Below are positions 36,575 through 43,623 of a stretch of 43,623 bases of DNA, piece after piece (position 1 is the first letter of the stretch; the number at the start of each line of letters is the position of its first letter). The stretch is from Bacilli bacterium. GTDB lineage: Bacteria > Bacillota_I > Bacilli_A > ML615J-28 > CAG-698. The notes below the pieces were generated by a model that worked only from the letters and a program-made list of their open reading frames with translations, was not told the origin of the DNA and did not search any database. The stretch covers positions 1 to 43,623 of the forward strand of contig JAEDHQ010000010.1 of assembly GCA_016296945.1 (NCBI GenBank), read 5' to 3'. Position numbers and translations under genes: made by a program.

Positions 36575-36971
36575 TTAAATTTTTAATAGTTCTGGGTTAT
36601 CGTGAATGTTTCCGACAACTTCCTTTTTAAATTCTTTAATCCACGATTTTTTTAGTGTCGAATACATGTCTTTATATTTTAATTCTTGAATAATAGAAGC
36701 ACAAAAAGTCGCTTCTTCTTCACACCATTCTATAACATGACAAACTTTAGGATATTCCCCACAAATAATATCTCCCTCATAAATCTCATTTCCGTTATTG
36801 TCGTATAGTCCTGTGAATTGCCCTACAGTTTCAGGATCAACTTCATTTTGAATGAAATAATCCTTCGCAATCTAAAGGGTAAATAAATACTCTACCATCA
36901 GTTGAATGGACTAAATCTCCATATAACCACTCACCTGTATGTTTTCTTCCTCTAAATTTTATTGTTCTCAT
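36575..36971 (-). pseudogene. YopX-family gene with a frameshift
   Basis: The start reads MRTIKFRGRKHTGEWLYGDL; the frame then breaks near 36873. The rest (KDYFIQNEVDPETVGQFTGL, YDNNGNEIYEGDIICGEY, VVGNIHDNPELLK) is in another frame. MR.IKFRG...GEW.YGDL and TVGQFTGL.D.NG.EIYEGDI are diagnostic of YopX (phage protein of unknown role). It overlaps the gene at 36968 as ATGA. Confidence 0.85.
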
Positions 36972-37171
36972 TTCGTTACCTCCTTGAAAATAACCGGATG
37001 AATTGCATCAATTGTACATAATAAATCTTTAAACTCGTTTTCAGGACAATCAATTTCGTTTTCGAAGAAATAGCAGTCCTTGCAACATTCCATTTCTTCG
37101 TGTCCAAGTTCTGGACAAACTTCTAATGTCACTCCTTGATATTCAAATCTTTCACCTATTTTTCTCTCCAT
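36968..37171 (-). CDS. Cys-rich small protein, MER-GE family
   Basis: 67 residues, MERKIGERFEYQGVTLEVCP, then CCKDCYFFENEIDC and C-terminal PVIFKEVTK. Closest relative of the plus-strand gene at 6243, showing exchange of gene families between the two halves of the window. Confidence 0.78.
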   Translation of the reverse strand: MERKIGERFEYQGVTLEVCPELGHEEMECCKDCYFFENEIDCPENEFKDLLCTIDAIHPVIFKEVTK

Positions 37172-37185
37172 AGTATTTTATGTAT

Positions 37186-37509
37186 TTAACATTTTTCATA
37201 TGAATCTAGTAAATACTCAATTCTTACTGATTTTCTCATCGGATCATTTTCTCTTGTTAAATTATTTGTTAGATATTCAAGACGTACATATCTTCGTGAA
37301 CCAACTTTCTTTTTATCAATAACTTCATAATATACTGTTATAGGTTCTGAAAATGGGTCGTCAAAATCTGATACGGTTCTCTTATATCTATCACCAATTT
37401 TTATTTTTTCAAATTCATTTTTGTATAAAATATGTTTATAAATTTCCCAAATAATTCCTATGATGGGTAGAATAAAACAACAACTGAAAAAGACAATAAT
37501 AATAACCAT
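37186..37509 (-). CDS. membrane-anchored protein
   Basis: 107 residues from ATG 37509. An upstream in-frame ATG would overlap the neighbouring gene by 100 bases. N-terminal hydrophobic helix IIIVFFSCCFILPIIGIIW, then KIGDRYKR and a beta-rich domain (YYEVIDKKKVGSRRYVRLEY). The short-anchor-plus-small-domain plan matches 22468. Confidence 0.68.
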   Translation of the reverse strand: MVIIIVFFSCCFILPIIGIIWEIYKHILYKNEFEKIKIGDRYKRTVSDFDDPFSEPITVYYEVIDKKKVGSRRYVRLEYLTNNLTRENDPMRKSVRIEYLLDSYEKC

Positions 37510-37513
37510 ATCT

Positions 37514-37987
37514 TTAATCCTCCCAATATTTGTAATACTCTGGTGCTTCTTCGGTAGTACATACGATGTGCTTGGTTTCTTCGTTATATGGTATGGCATA
37601 ACTAAAAAGACCACCATCTATAGTAATAATCGGATATTTATCATTTGTGGTATTATAATAAGAATAAAAATTTGGAATCCATTGATCACTAAAATCATCC
37701 CTTACAAGCACCTTATCAAATGGTTTTAGATCCTTCGGATTAAACTTAGGTTCCTTGGTCTTAAATTTACTCCAATCCCTATTATCCTTTGATGGAAATA
37801 GTAAACATTCTGAATCATTAAAATACCTACCATATTCGTCAAATATAACTATCCGTTCATTGGAACAAGTACGTATAAAAATTTTATCTTTAACAACTTC
37901 GTGTAATGTACATTCTCCACATAACGGACTATACAATTTAGTTCCCATTGGGCAATCCATCAAATTTTCAGCGATATTTATTTTCAT
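37514..37987 (-). CDS. INIAEILKDCP-module phage protein
   Basis: 157 residues. KINIAENLMDCPMGTKLYSP, CLLFPSKDNRDWSKFKTKEP, PFDKVLVRDD and APEYYKYWED match the second module of 30212-30979 almost block for block. Widespread in Bacteroides phages, role unknown. Own minus-strand promoter at 38050. Confidence 0.8.
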   Translation of the reverse strand: MKINIAENLMDCPMGTKLYSPLCGECTLHEVVKDKIFIRTCSNERIVIFDEYGRYFNDSECLLFPSKDNRDWSKFKTKEPKFNPKDLKPFDKVLVRDDFSDQWIPNFYSYYNTTNDKYPIITIDGGLFSYAIPYNEETKHIVCTTEEAPEYYKYWED

Positions 37988-38049
37988 TGCTTATGAAATG
38001 TTTGTGATTTTATAAAAATTTCTAAATAATCTCTCACTTAATTACACAA

Positions 38050-38081
38050 CAAAGATAATACTTTTTTTTCAAATATACAAA
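38050..38081 (-). promoter_or_regulatory. Bacteroidota-type promoter (minus strand)
   Basis: TTTG at 38081-38078, 20 nt, TATCTTTG at 38057-38050. Confidence 0.8.
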
Positions 38082-38103
38082 TTCTATGTTAATGATTTTA
38101 GAT

Positions 38104-38496
38104 TTATTGTTTTAGTAGTTCAGGATTATCATGGATGTTACCGATGACTTCTTTTGAAGACATCCAACGATTTGAATCAAGACCACAAACACCTATAAAA
38201 TAATTTTCTATGTCTCCATTTAGTGCCGCCATAAACCGACCTTCTTTTTCGTTATAGAAAATCAGATGTTTAATTTTTGGATTATCACAACCGATTATAT
38301 CTCCCTCATAAATCTCTCGTCCGTTCTTGTCGTATAGTCCATTGAATTGTCCGACTGTGTCAGAGTCAACATCGTGCCATACTTCGTGATGATCGTTAAA
38401 CTAAACTATACAACAATTTCCGTAATCATCTTGAAGCAACGAACCGAATACCCATTCTCCTTCCTTTGATTTCCCTCTAAATTTTATTCTTCTCAT
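38104..38496 (-). pseudogene. YopX-family gene with an in-frame TAG
   Basis: One continuous frame from MRRIKFRGKSKEGEWVFGSL to VIGNIHDNPELLKQ, with DTVGQFNGLYDKNGREIYEG in the middle, interrupted once by TAG at codon 32 (38401-38403). All other YopX features are intact. TAG ends ordinary genes elsewhere here, so this is most simply a nonsense mutation; suppression is the alternative. Confidence 0.85.
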
Positions 38497-38499
38497 AGT

Positions 38500-38554
38500 C
38501 GTTTAATAAACACATCTTCATCTGTTGGTGCGCCCTATTCAGGTTTTCCTTCTC
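38500..38554 (-). pseudogene. 3' remnant of an ASCH-like gene
   Basis: GEGKPE*GAPTDEDVFIKRL matches the C-terminus of the ASCH protein at 38868 (GKGKPEWGAPIDKDVFI), with TGG changed to TAG. The rest of the copy has been lost. Confidence 0.7.
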
Positions 38555-38707
38555 CTATTGTAAACTATTTAATAATTCTTCTTTGGTTGGGTAAAGTTCG
38601 TTTTCACATCGTTCATAATTAAACACTCGGTAATGTAGGTTGTAGTTTATTCCAAGCGTTTGAAACCAAACTACATCTCCTATCTTGTACTTTGTTTCTA
38701 TTATCAT
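38555..38707 (-). CDS. hypothetical 50-aa protein
   Basis: MIIETKYKIGDVVWFQTLGI at the start: an SH3-like small protein (KYKIGDVVWF). Start overlaps the stop of the next gene upstream (ATGA). Ends in TAG at the edge of the ASCH remnant, so its C-terminus may be shortened. Confidence 0.6.
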   Translation of the reverse strand: MIIETKYKIGDVVWFQTLGINYNLHYRVFNYERCENELYPTKEELLNSLQ

Positions 38708-38871
38708 AACTCTTCAAGATAAAATTCTTCAACATCATAATCTTCATCAAACATCGGATTATCTCCACTGCAACAACCATTATAATGTAGATCAAATTCG
38801 AGGAACTCCTCTACATCTTCAATAGATATTCCATCGGGAACATCTATTACCAATTCTACTTTTACTTTCAT
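38704..38871 (-). CDS. acidic 55-aa phage protein
   Basis: MKVKVELVIDVPDGISIEDV, EEFLEFDLHYNGCCSGDNP. The VPDGIS.ED..EFLEF..... C.CS..NP pattern is known to me from small Bacteroides phage proteins. Overlaps the ASCH gene by four bases. Confidence 0.65.
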   Translation of the reverse strand: MKVKVELVIDVPDGISIEDVEEFLEFDLHYNGCCSGDNPMFDEDYDVEEFYLEEL

Positions 38872-39215
38872 ATCCTTTTTCCTAATTTAATTATAAACAC
38901 ATCTTTATCAATCGGTGCACCCCATTCAGGTTTTCCTTTTCCTATCAAAACACTTTTAAATTCAAACATCATTGTTCTCTTGGTATATCCGTAAGAGAAC
39001 TTGACGGCATCGTACTTATAGAAATTATATAGTTTTGTTTGTATGCAATTTTCACAGCAGTTATTTATACAATCAATAAACGTATCTCCACCTACCCAAT
39101 TATCACACAACCGTTTTATCCAATAAGGTTTTATCTCACGATACTCCTCGGTTTTTACACCGCTTTCTATCATTTCGTACCATTCCTTTTTTAATGTTAA
39201 ATGTAATATTTTCAT
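38868..39215 (-). CDS. ASCH-domain protein
   Basis: 115 residues. MKILHLTLKKEWYEMIESGV, then KTEEYREIKPYWIKRL is the ASCH signature (a beta-barrel RNA/nucleoside-binding fold related to PUA; some members hydrolyse acetylcytidine). A central Cys group (CINNCCENC) is unusual. Relics of duplicated copies lie at 38500 and probably at 28134 and 28806. Probable role: RNA or modified nucleoside binding. Confidence 0.78.
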   Translation of the reverse strand: MKILHLTLKKEWYEMIESGVKTEEYREIKPYWIKRLCDNWVGGDTFIDCINNCCENCIQTKLYNFYKYDAVKFSYGYTKRTMMFEFKSVLIGKGKPEWGAPIDKDVFIIKLGKRI

Positions 39216-39520
39216 GTTTCAAATAATGTTTGTTGTTCTAATATTACTTTATATCTCTTTGGTCGTGGTGTTCCAAGCGGAACGATGTACGGACAATCAT
39301 TATGACATGTTGCATCGTAAGACTTCTGCCTAATAGCATCATTTCCTTTACCCATATACTGCGTTAAAATATCTTCTTGTATCGTACAACGCATTTTCGT
39401 ATAGTTGCCCTTCTTATCGTTGAACCTACTACCTTTAATGCAGTTATCGCAATTCCTATCCAACCACGCACAACACATTGACCCATTACTAAAACAAGGT
39501 TCAGTACAGTTCTTTTTCAT
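39212..39520 (-). CDS. Cys-rich putative metal-binding protein
   Basis: 102 residues from ATG 39520. The start overlaps the stop of the upstream gene as ATGA, better than the longer in-frame start at 39556. Ten cysteines, including CTEPCF, MCCAWLDRNCDNC and CHNDCPY, suggest two zinc or iron-sulfur sites. No named family. Confidence 0.68.
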   Translation of the reverse strand: MKKNCTEPCFSNGSMCCAWLDRNCDNCIKGSRFNDKKGNYTKMRCTIQEDILTQYMGKGNDAIRQKSYDATCHNDCPYIVPLGTPRPKRYKVILEQQTLFET

Positions 39521-39735
39521 GACTTTTCTTTTTTCGGTAAAACAATCTTTTGCCAATGGGTTATATATTCCATATTAAAACCACTATCATTATACCACCT
39601 TTCAGTTTGATTTATTTTCACTCGTGTTGCCATTCGGACAAGAGTACTACCGTCATTAAACGATTGACATACCATTACTCTTTCCCCTATCGATGGTAAC
39701 CCATCTTTTATGTTTATCCAATCACTTGTTTTCAT
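39517..39735 (-). CDS. DUF551 protein
   Basis: 72 residues: DWINIKDGLPSIGERVMVCQ and YITHWQKIVLPKK, i.e. the minimal DUF551 domain without the MTREEEI head. Function unknown. Confidence 0.82.
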   Translation of the reverse strand: MKTSDWINIKDGLPSIGERVMVCQSFNDGSTLVRMATRVKINQTERWYNDSGFNMEYITHWQKIVLPKKEKS

Positions 39736-39737
39736 TT

Positions 39738-39995
39738 TTACCAGTCTTCGTTTTCAATTATTGTTAATGCTCGGTCGATAACATCTTCAAGGCGTGTAGA
39801 AATTTTGTAGAATTTGCTTTGATTGCATACTTTGAATAATGTAAATTCTTCGGCAACCTCAATGAACTCATATTCAACTGCCACATATTTTAAACAGACT
39901 TCTTCTATGGTTACTTCTATTCGTAACTCATAGTCCAATTCATCCGAATAAGGAATGCTCAATGGCAACTTGTCTATTTTCTCTTGTAGGGCCAT
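39738..39995 (-). CDS. hypothetical 85-aa protein
   Basis: MALQEKIDKLPLSIPYSDEL at the start; beta-rich, acidic. Two bases from each neighbour (tight operon). No family recognised. Confidence 0.66.
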   Translation of the reverse strand: MALQEKIDKLPLSIPYSDELDYELRIEVTIEEVCLKYVAVEYEFIEVAEEFTLFKVCNQSKFYKISTRLEDVIDRALTIIENEDW

Positions 39996-39997
39996 AA

Positions 39998-40276
39998 TTA
40001 TTCTTCTATTAACTTAACACGTAACACTTTACCAGTATTTGGTTCAATGCTTGTTACTTCGTATTTTATCTCCTTATTTTCTATTTCTACGATAGTTTTT
40101 TGTGTGAAATAATCACAAAGAAACATACTATAAAACAATAATGTTAAAAACAATAATCCACCAATAAATATTGAGTAAAAAATCGTTTCCAATTTACTCT
40201 CACTTAATGAACACATAAAATTATTTCCAATATAAACAGCAAATAGTATCACTATAAACATTATCATTATTCCCAT
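39998..40276 (-). CDS. small two-span membrane protein
   Basis: 92 residues. MGIMIMFIVILFAVYIGNNF and IFYSIFIGGLLFLTLLFYSM are membrane helices, followed by a small soluble tail. Confidence 0.66.
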   Translation of the reverse strand: MGIMIMFIVILFAVYIGNNFMCSLSESKLETIFYSIFIGGLLFLTLLFYSMFLCDYFTQKTIVEIENKEIKYEVTSIEPNTGKVLRVKLIEE

Positions 40277-40296
40277 AATCTTTAATTTAATTGGTA

Positions 40297-40986
40297 TTAC
40301 AAATTTAATAATTCAACAAAATCATTCTCGACTTTTAATACTTGATTAAAGTTTAGTCTATCATTAAAAAATATCCTATCATCATGACTAAATATTTTCT
40401 CATTCACGCAAGGTGTATGTCCAACAACTTGTTTATATTGAAAGGTTTCAGTTGAATCTATTAAAGATTGTGGTCGAATCCATATCGGTGATTGATACCA
40501 ATTATCACCATATATATTCGTGTGAATATCCTTGTTTATAAATGCTAATTTATTATCATCACATTTCATCTCACATAAATCATCTAATGTAAGATTTTGC
40601 TCCGTTAAATAAATTGGACTAACTCCTGCATGTGAAAATATAAAGTTACCATCTATATGAATAACCTTAAGATTATCCTTAATTATTCCTTTATGACTAT
40701 TTACAAATGCTTGAGTAGCAATTTTATGACCAGAACATATTCCATTCTCATTTAAATATGAAAAATCATGATTTCCAGTTAATAATATAACATTGTCAGG
40801 ATATGATTGTTTTAATTCAAGAATTGCTAAAAAGTTATCACTAATAACACCGGTAGAATATACTTCATGTGTATCAAAATAATCACCAAGAAAAACAAGT
40901 ACATATCCTTCTTGAATGTATTTCTCACATCCTAACCAAGTACTTCTACCGTGTATATCACCTATTACAATGTATTTATTCTGCAT
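40297..40986 (-). CDS. metallophosphoesterase (PPP/ApaH-like phosphatase)
   Basis: 229 residues with the full PPP motif set: GDIHG (about 8-12), GDYFD (about 34-38), GNHD (about 71-74), SHAG (about 117-120) and GHTP. These residues bind the two-metal centre. Candidates are a Ser/Thr/Tyr protein phosphatase or an Ap4A-type hydrolase; lambda phosphatase is the known phage precedent. Soluble. Its start overlaps the upstream gene by 11 bases. Confidence 0.9.
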   Translation of the reverse strand: MQNKYIVIGDIHGRSTWLGCEKYIQEGYVLVFLGDYFDTHEVYSTGVISDNFLAILELKQSYPDNVILLTGNHDFSYLNENGICSGHKIATQAFVNSHKGIIKDNLKVIHIDGNFIFSHAGVSPIYLTEQNLTLDDLCEMKCDDNKLAFINKDIHTNIYGDNWYQSPIWIRPQSLIDSTETFQYKQVVGHTPCVNEKIFSHDDRIFFNDRLNFNQVLKVENDFVELLNL

Positions 40987-41341
40987 CTTCCCAACTGATT
41001 TTTTTCGTTTTCTTTTTAAAAGTATAACTATATGTTATAGTGTTAGTTTTATTATCGTAATTTTCGTTAATAGTAAAATAAATTGATTTTAAACCACTTT
41101 TAATACGGTATATTGGTTCATAAAAATTATCGCCTATGATAAACGGATTTTCGTCAATGTTCATTCCCCAATTTATAAATTGACATAAACACCAGCAAGC
41201 TGATTGAAAATCATCTTTAATGGAATTTATAAATTCTTCCTTATTATTAATCGTATAAAAACTCCTTACTTTATCAAAATTTTCATTGATAAATTTAACT
41301 ACCTTGTTACAGACTAATTTTTCAAATTTACAATTGTTCAT
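40976..41341 (-). CDS. hypothetical 121-aa protein
   Basis: MNNCKFEKLVCNKVVKFINE at the start; soluble, contains SACWCLCQFINWGMNIDENP. No family recognised. In operon with the phosphatase. Confidence 0.66.
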   Translation of the reverse strand: MNNCKFEKLVCNKVVKFINENFDKVRSFYTINNKEEFINSIKDDFQSACWCLCQFINWGMNIDENPFIIGDNFYEPIYRIKSGLKSIYFTINENYDNKTNTITYSYTFKKKTKKISWEDAE

Positions 41342-41342
41342 A

Positions 41343-41822
41343 TTAAAGATCGAGATCGATTATAGCTATACCAATTATTAGTATTATAATTGATATGGTT
41401 AAAAATATTGAATATCCTGTGTTGTGAGGATAACGTGTAATACCACGTGGCATTATCAGTTCACCTTTATTAGTCATCAAAGACTCCCTAACTTTTAATA
41501 GAATATTTGACTTTTCTAATTGTGAAGAATCCAAACTTTCACTTAATTCTTTTTGGCAAGATTTGATATTTTCATACCAAAAGCCAACATTATCTGATTC
41601 TGTTCTATAAAGAATTGAAGTGTAACCTTCCGTTAATTCATTTTCCTCAATAAACTTTATTGCTTTATCTATTGATTTTAATGCTAATTCATTTGAATTG
41701 GCATTTGCCGCTTGTTCGAGATAACCAGCACAATTCTTATCGAAATTAATCTTTAATACAATAAACCAAGTAAAACAAATAAAACTCGGAATCCAAAACA
41801 AATAAAGAACTACTTTTCCCAT
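41343..41822 (-). CDS. membrane protein with terminal helices
   Basis: 159 residues. N-terminal helix (VVLYLFWIPSFICFTWFIVL) and C-terminal helix (IFLTISIIILIIGIAIIDLD) bracket a helical soluble domain of about 110 residues. Hairpin topology with both ends in the membrane. Function unknown. Confidence 0.68.
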   Translation of the reverse strand: MGKVVLYLFWIPSFICFTWFIVLKINFDKNCAGYLEQAANANSNELALKSIDKAIKFIEENELTEGYTSILYRTESDNVGFWYENIKSCQKELSESLDSSQLEKSNILLKVRESLMTNKGELIMPRGITRYPHNTGYSIFLTISIIILIIGIAIIDLDL

Positions 41823-41866
41823 ATTTTTTTTTAATTATTAAATTACATTGTAAAGATATTAACTTT

Positions 41867-42439
41867 TTATGATACTTGTAAATTTAATACCCTCTCTAAA
41901 CTAACTGGTTTATAATCCCAATAATCACAACCAACATCAAATTGATTTTTATGTAAAGGTAAATCTTGGTCTACTCCTTCTGTAATTCCTTCTTTAGAGT
42001 GAATATGTCCAAATAATTGAAAACAATTTTTTGAAACTCGATGAGGCCAAGTCATCATAGGATAATGAGATAACCATATTTCCAATTTTTGTGTAAATAA
42101 TACAACTATATCCTTACAAAAAACATATCGTTCATTATCCATTACCCTATAATACTTTTCAAAATCATCGTGATTACCTGGAATAAAATAAATCTTTTCT
42201 CCGTTTAGTTGTTCGAGAACCTTTTTAATTGCTTGAGAATCATTAAACCAAAAGGTATCCCCAAGTACAAATACAATATCCTCATTTGTTATTGTATCAT
42301 TCCAATTCTTTATCAACTTTTCCCCCATCTCTTTCATGTCTACAAAAGGACGATTACAGAATTTAATTACATTCCTATGACCAAAATGTAAATCACTTGT
42401 GAAAAATATCTTCTTATCAGTTATATGTATTTTTTCCAT
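41867..42439 (-). CDS. calcineurin-like metallophosphoesterase
   Basis: 190 residues. FFTSDLHFGHRNVIKF (D-x-H), VFVLGDTFWF (GD), IPGNHDDFEKYY (GNHD), WLSHYP and LFGHIHSKEG (GH-x-H) give the complete metal-binding set of the phage/bacterial MPE superfamily. Substrate unknown (cyclic nucleotide, phosphodiester or nucleic acid). Different subfamily from 40297. A deleted duplicate lies just upstream (42692). Confidence 0.9.
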   Translation of the reverse strand: MEKIHITDKKIFFTSDLHFGHRNVIKFCNRPFVDMKEMGEKLIKNWNDTITNEDIVFVLGDTFWFNDSQAIKKVLEQLNGEKIYFIPGNHDDFEKYYRVMDNERYVFCKDIVVLFTQKLEIWLSHYPMMTWPHRVSKNCFQLFGHIHSKEGITEGVDQDLPLHKNQFDVGCDYWDYKPVSLERVLNLQVS

Positions 42440-42678
42440 TGGGATATAAATTTTATTTTTTTATTTCTCAAGATTTTAATTTGTTTTTCAATATAAATTT
42501 TTACTGCTTTGTTTATAACGTCTTCTTCTGTATCACCAAAAGAAAATAAACCACTATAATCTAAATCATTAAAACTATAACTCATTCCCGTGGAAATACC
42601 ATCTGTGTTTGTTATAGAAAGAATTGTTATTTGATTTCTACCTTCTCTTCTTAATCTTTTTAACAATTTTACTTTCAT
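42421..42678 (-). CDS. hypothetical 85-aa basic protein
   Basis: Starts MKVKLLKRLRREGRNQITIL. The basic N-terminus and EEDVINKAVKIYIEKQIKIL helix resemble small phage proteins of the same operon type. Overlaps the start of the phosphoesterase by 19 bases. Confidence 0.66.
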   Translation of the reverse strand: MKVKLLKRLRREGRNQITILSITNTDGISTGMSYSFNDLDYSGLFSFGDTEEDVINKAVKIYIEKQIKILRNKKIKFISQWKKYI

Positions 42679-42691
42679 AGTGTTTTTATTT

Positions 42692-42802
42692 TTAATTATT
42701 TATTAAAATAGGACACTTACAAAAGCTAATTAGTCCCCTATAAGTAAAATGTAAATCACTTGTGAAAAATATCTTTTTATCTTCTATATGTATTTTTTCC
42801 AT
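42692..42802 (-). pseudogene. internally deleted duplicate of the metallophosphoesterase gene
   Basis: MEKIHIEDKKIFFTSDLHFT reproduces the first 19 codons of 42439-41867, then diverges (YRGLISFCKCPILINN) to a stop. Sequence matching the 3' end of the intact gene (TATTAACTTTTTATGATACT) recurs at about 42862-42890, upstream of this relic. The relic is therefore a rearranged, internally deleted copy. Confidence 0.75.
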
Positions 42803-42913
42803 CTGTTTTAAAATATAATTCTAAAAAACTATCGAATCTGATAATTTTATTTAAATTACATCGTAAAGGTATTAACTTTTTATGATACTTACAAATTTTT
42901 GAACACTTTTCTA

Positions 42914-43186
42914 CTATTTAATCTCAGGAATCAACATCCAATATTTAACATTCTCAATAGAAAATTCATTATCAAGACCTAACTCACCTATACTAATATT
43001 ACCATCATAATCCATTAACAAAACTCTCTCACCTATAACAGGTAATCCCTCCTCAATATCAATCCATCTGATAACATTATTCTCATCAGACCATCTCGCA
43101 CCATCAATAAAACCATCCTTATATAATATCTCACCATTATAATGAGATTTCTCACTCGCTTCTCTTATCTCTTTATATCTATCCAT
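42914..43186 (-). CDS. DUF551-family protein
   Basis: 90 residues. MDRYKEIREASEKS head with FIDGARWSDENNVIRWIDIE, EGLPVIGERVLLMDYDG and VKYWMLIPEIK: the two-module plan (head plus DUF551) of the MTREEEI group. First gene of the minus-strand block. Confidence 0.8.
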   Translation of the reverse strand: MDRYKEIREASEKSHYNGEILYKDGFIDGARWSDENNVIRWIDIEEGLPVIGERVLLMDYDGNISIGELGLDNEFSIENVKYWMLIPEIK

Positions 43187-43623
43187 ACTTATCTACTTTT
43201 TTAAAAATTTATTTATCAAATCTCTTTATTTGAAATCTTCAAGGTATTGTCTAATATAGTTTTTTTTCTCATGATTTTTTTTGAAAAAAAATTTTGGAAA
43301 AAAATTTTCGAAAAGGACAATCTGGAACCCCAATTTTAACCCTAATACAATAGTAATTTATTTTAAAAAAAACATTATTACCTTAACAAAAACACCAAGA
43401 TAATAAAAACCATTAGCGATTTAACCCTAATACAATAATAATTTATTTTAAAAAATCGCTAATACCTTAACAAAAAAATCACTAATACATTAACCCTAAT
43501 ACAACAGTAATTTATTTTAAAAAATCGCTAATACGTTAACAAGAAATTGCTAACACAATATTTAAACTATCACCATAACAAAAGAACAATAGTACAATAA
43601 CACTAACCCCTATTTTAACCCAA
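43187..43623. other. non-coding end region with AT-rich tandem repeats
   Basis: No gene. 43290-43312 carries the GGAAAAAAATTTTCG motif seen near 1070. From 43338 to the end lie imperfect repeats (listed separately). Confidence 0.7.
43336..43562. repeat. imperfect tandem repeats, about 69-85 bp period
   Basis: TTAACCCTAATACAA followed by TAATTTATTTTAAAAAA recurs at 43336, 43421 and 43490. AAAATCGCTAATAC follows in two copies, and an inverted ATTAGCGATTT precedes the second. The block could be an origin, terminus or protein-binding array. Confidence 0.75.

Overview
The window looks like an accessory region of a large, very AT-rich phage (or phage-like element) of a Bacteroidota host. The promoters fit the Bacteroides consensus (TTTG, about 20 nt, TAnnTTTG). 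Most genes are small, and several belong to families known from gut Bacteroides/Prevotella phages (Api92-like, DpnD-like, DUF551, YopX, ASCH). There is a tRNA cluster. I see no capsid, tail, terminase, polymerase or integrase gene, and no rRNA or CRISPR array.

Layout. 1-766 is the 3' end of a Cys-rich gene. 767-1230 is non-coding, with short direct repeats and a cluster of seven G-runs. 1300-14070 (+ strand) is a chain of monocistronic or bicistronic cassettes, most with their own terminator, an intergenic motif that reads as a promoter on the opposite strand, a host-type promoter and often a strong AAGGAGG Shine-Dalgarno. Cargo includes five copies of a 29-32 residue membrane microprotein, paralogous pairs, a near-identical duplicated gene 12 kb apart, and 23-bp iterons in a few promoter regions. 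A TnpB-like RuvC nuclease gene (7010-8392) sits inside this chain without a cassette promoter.

14330-19460 (+ strand) holds a secreted and a membrane protein, then the tRNA region. It has tRNA-Leu(UAA) split by a 676-nt group I intron, His, an odd tRNA with a six-nucleotide anticodon loop, Asp, Asn and Arg, with structured spacers between them. An orphan ATP-cone protein follows. The region ends with a 229-nt tRNA-like RNA that has no anticodon loop and a giant variable arm.

19500-43190 (- strand) is a set of tightly packed small genes, many overlapping as ATGA. It includes two DUF285 (BspA-like) repeat proteins, a C-type-lectin/FISUMP-like protein resembling a diversity-generating-retroelement target, two metallophosphoesterases and an amplified DUF551 family. 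There are many broken paralogs: frameshifted, amber-interrupted or internally deleted. A second, different TnpB gene has inserted here (about 20596-21985). A 265-nt non-autonomous derivative of it lies at about 34015-34279 and keeps the left end and the guide-RNA (omega RNA/reRNA) scaffold. The last 300 bp are AT-rich tandem repeats.

The strongest candidates for something new are: the TnpB element plus its solitary scaffold copy, which shows a compensatory base-pair change; the anticodon-less tRNA-like RNA; the group I intron in a phage tRNA-Leu; and the cassette architecture with its microprotein family.
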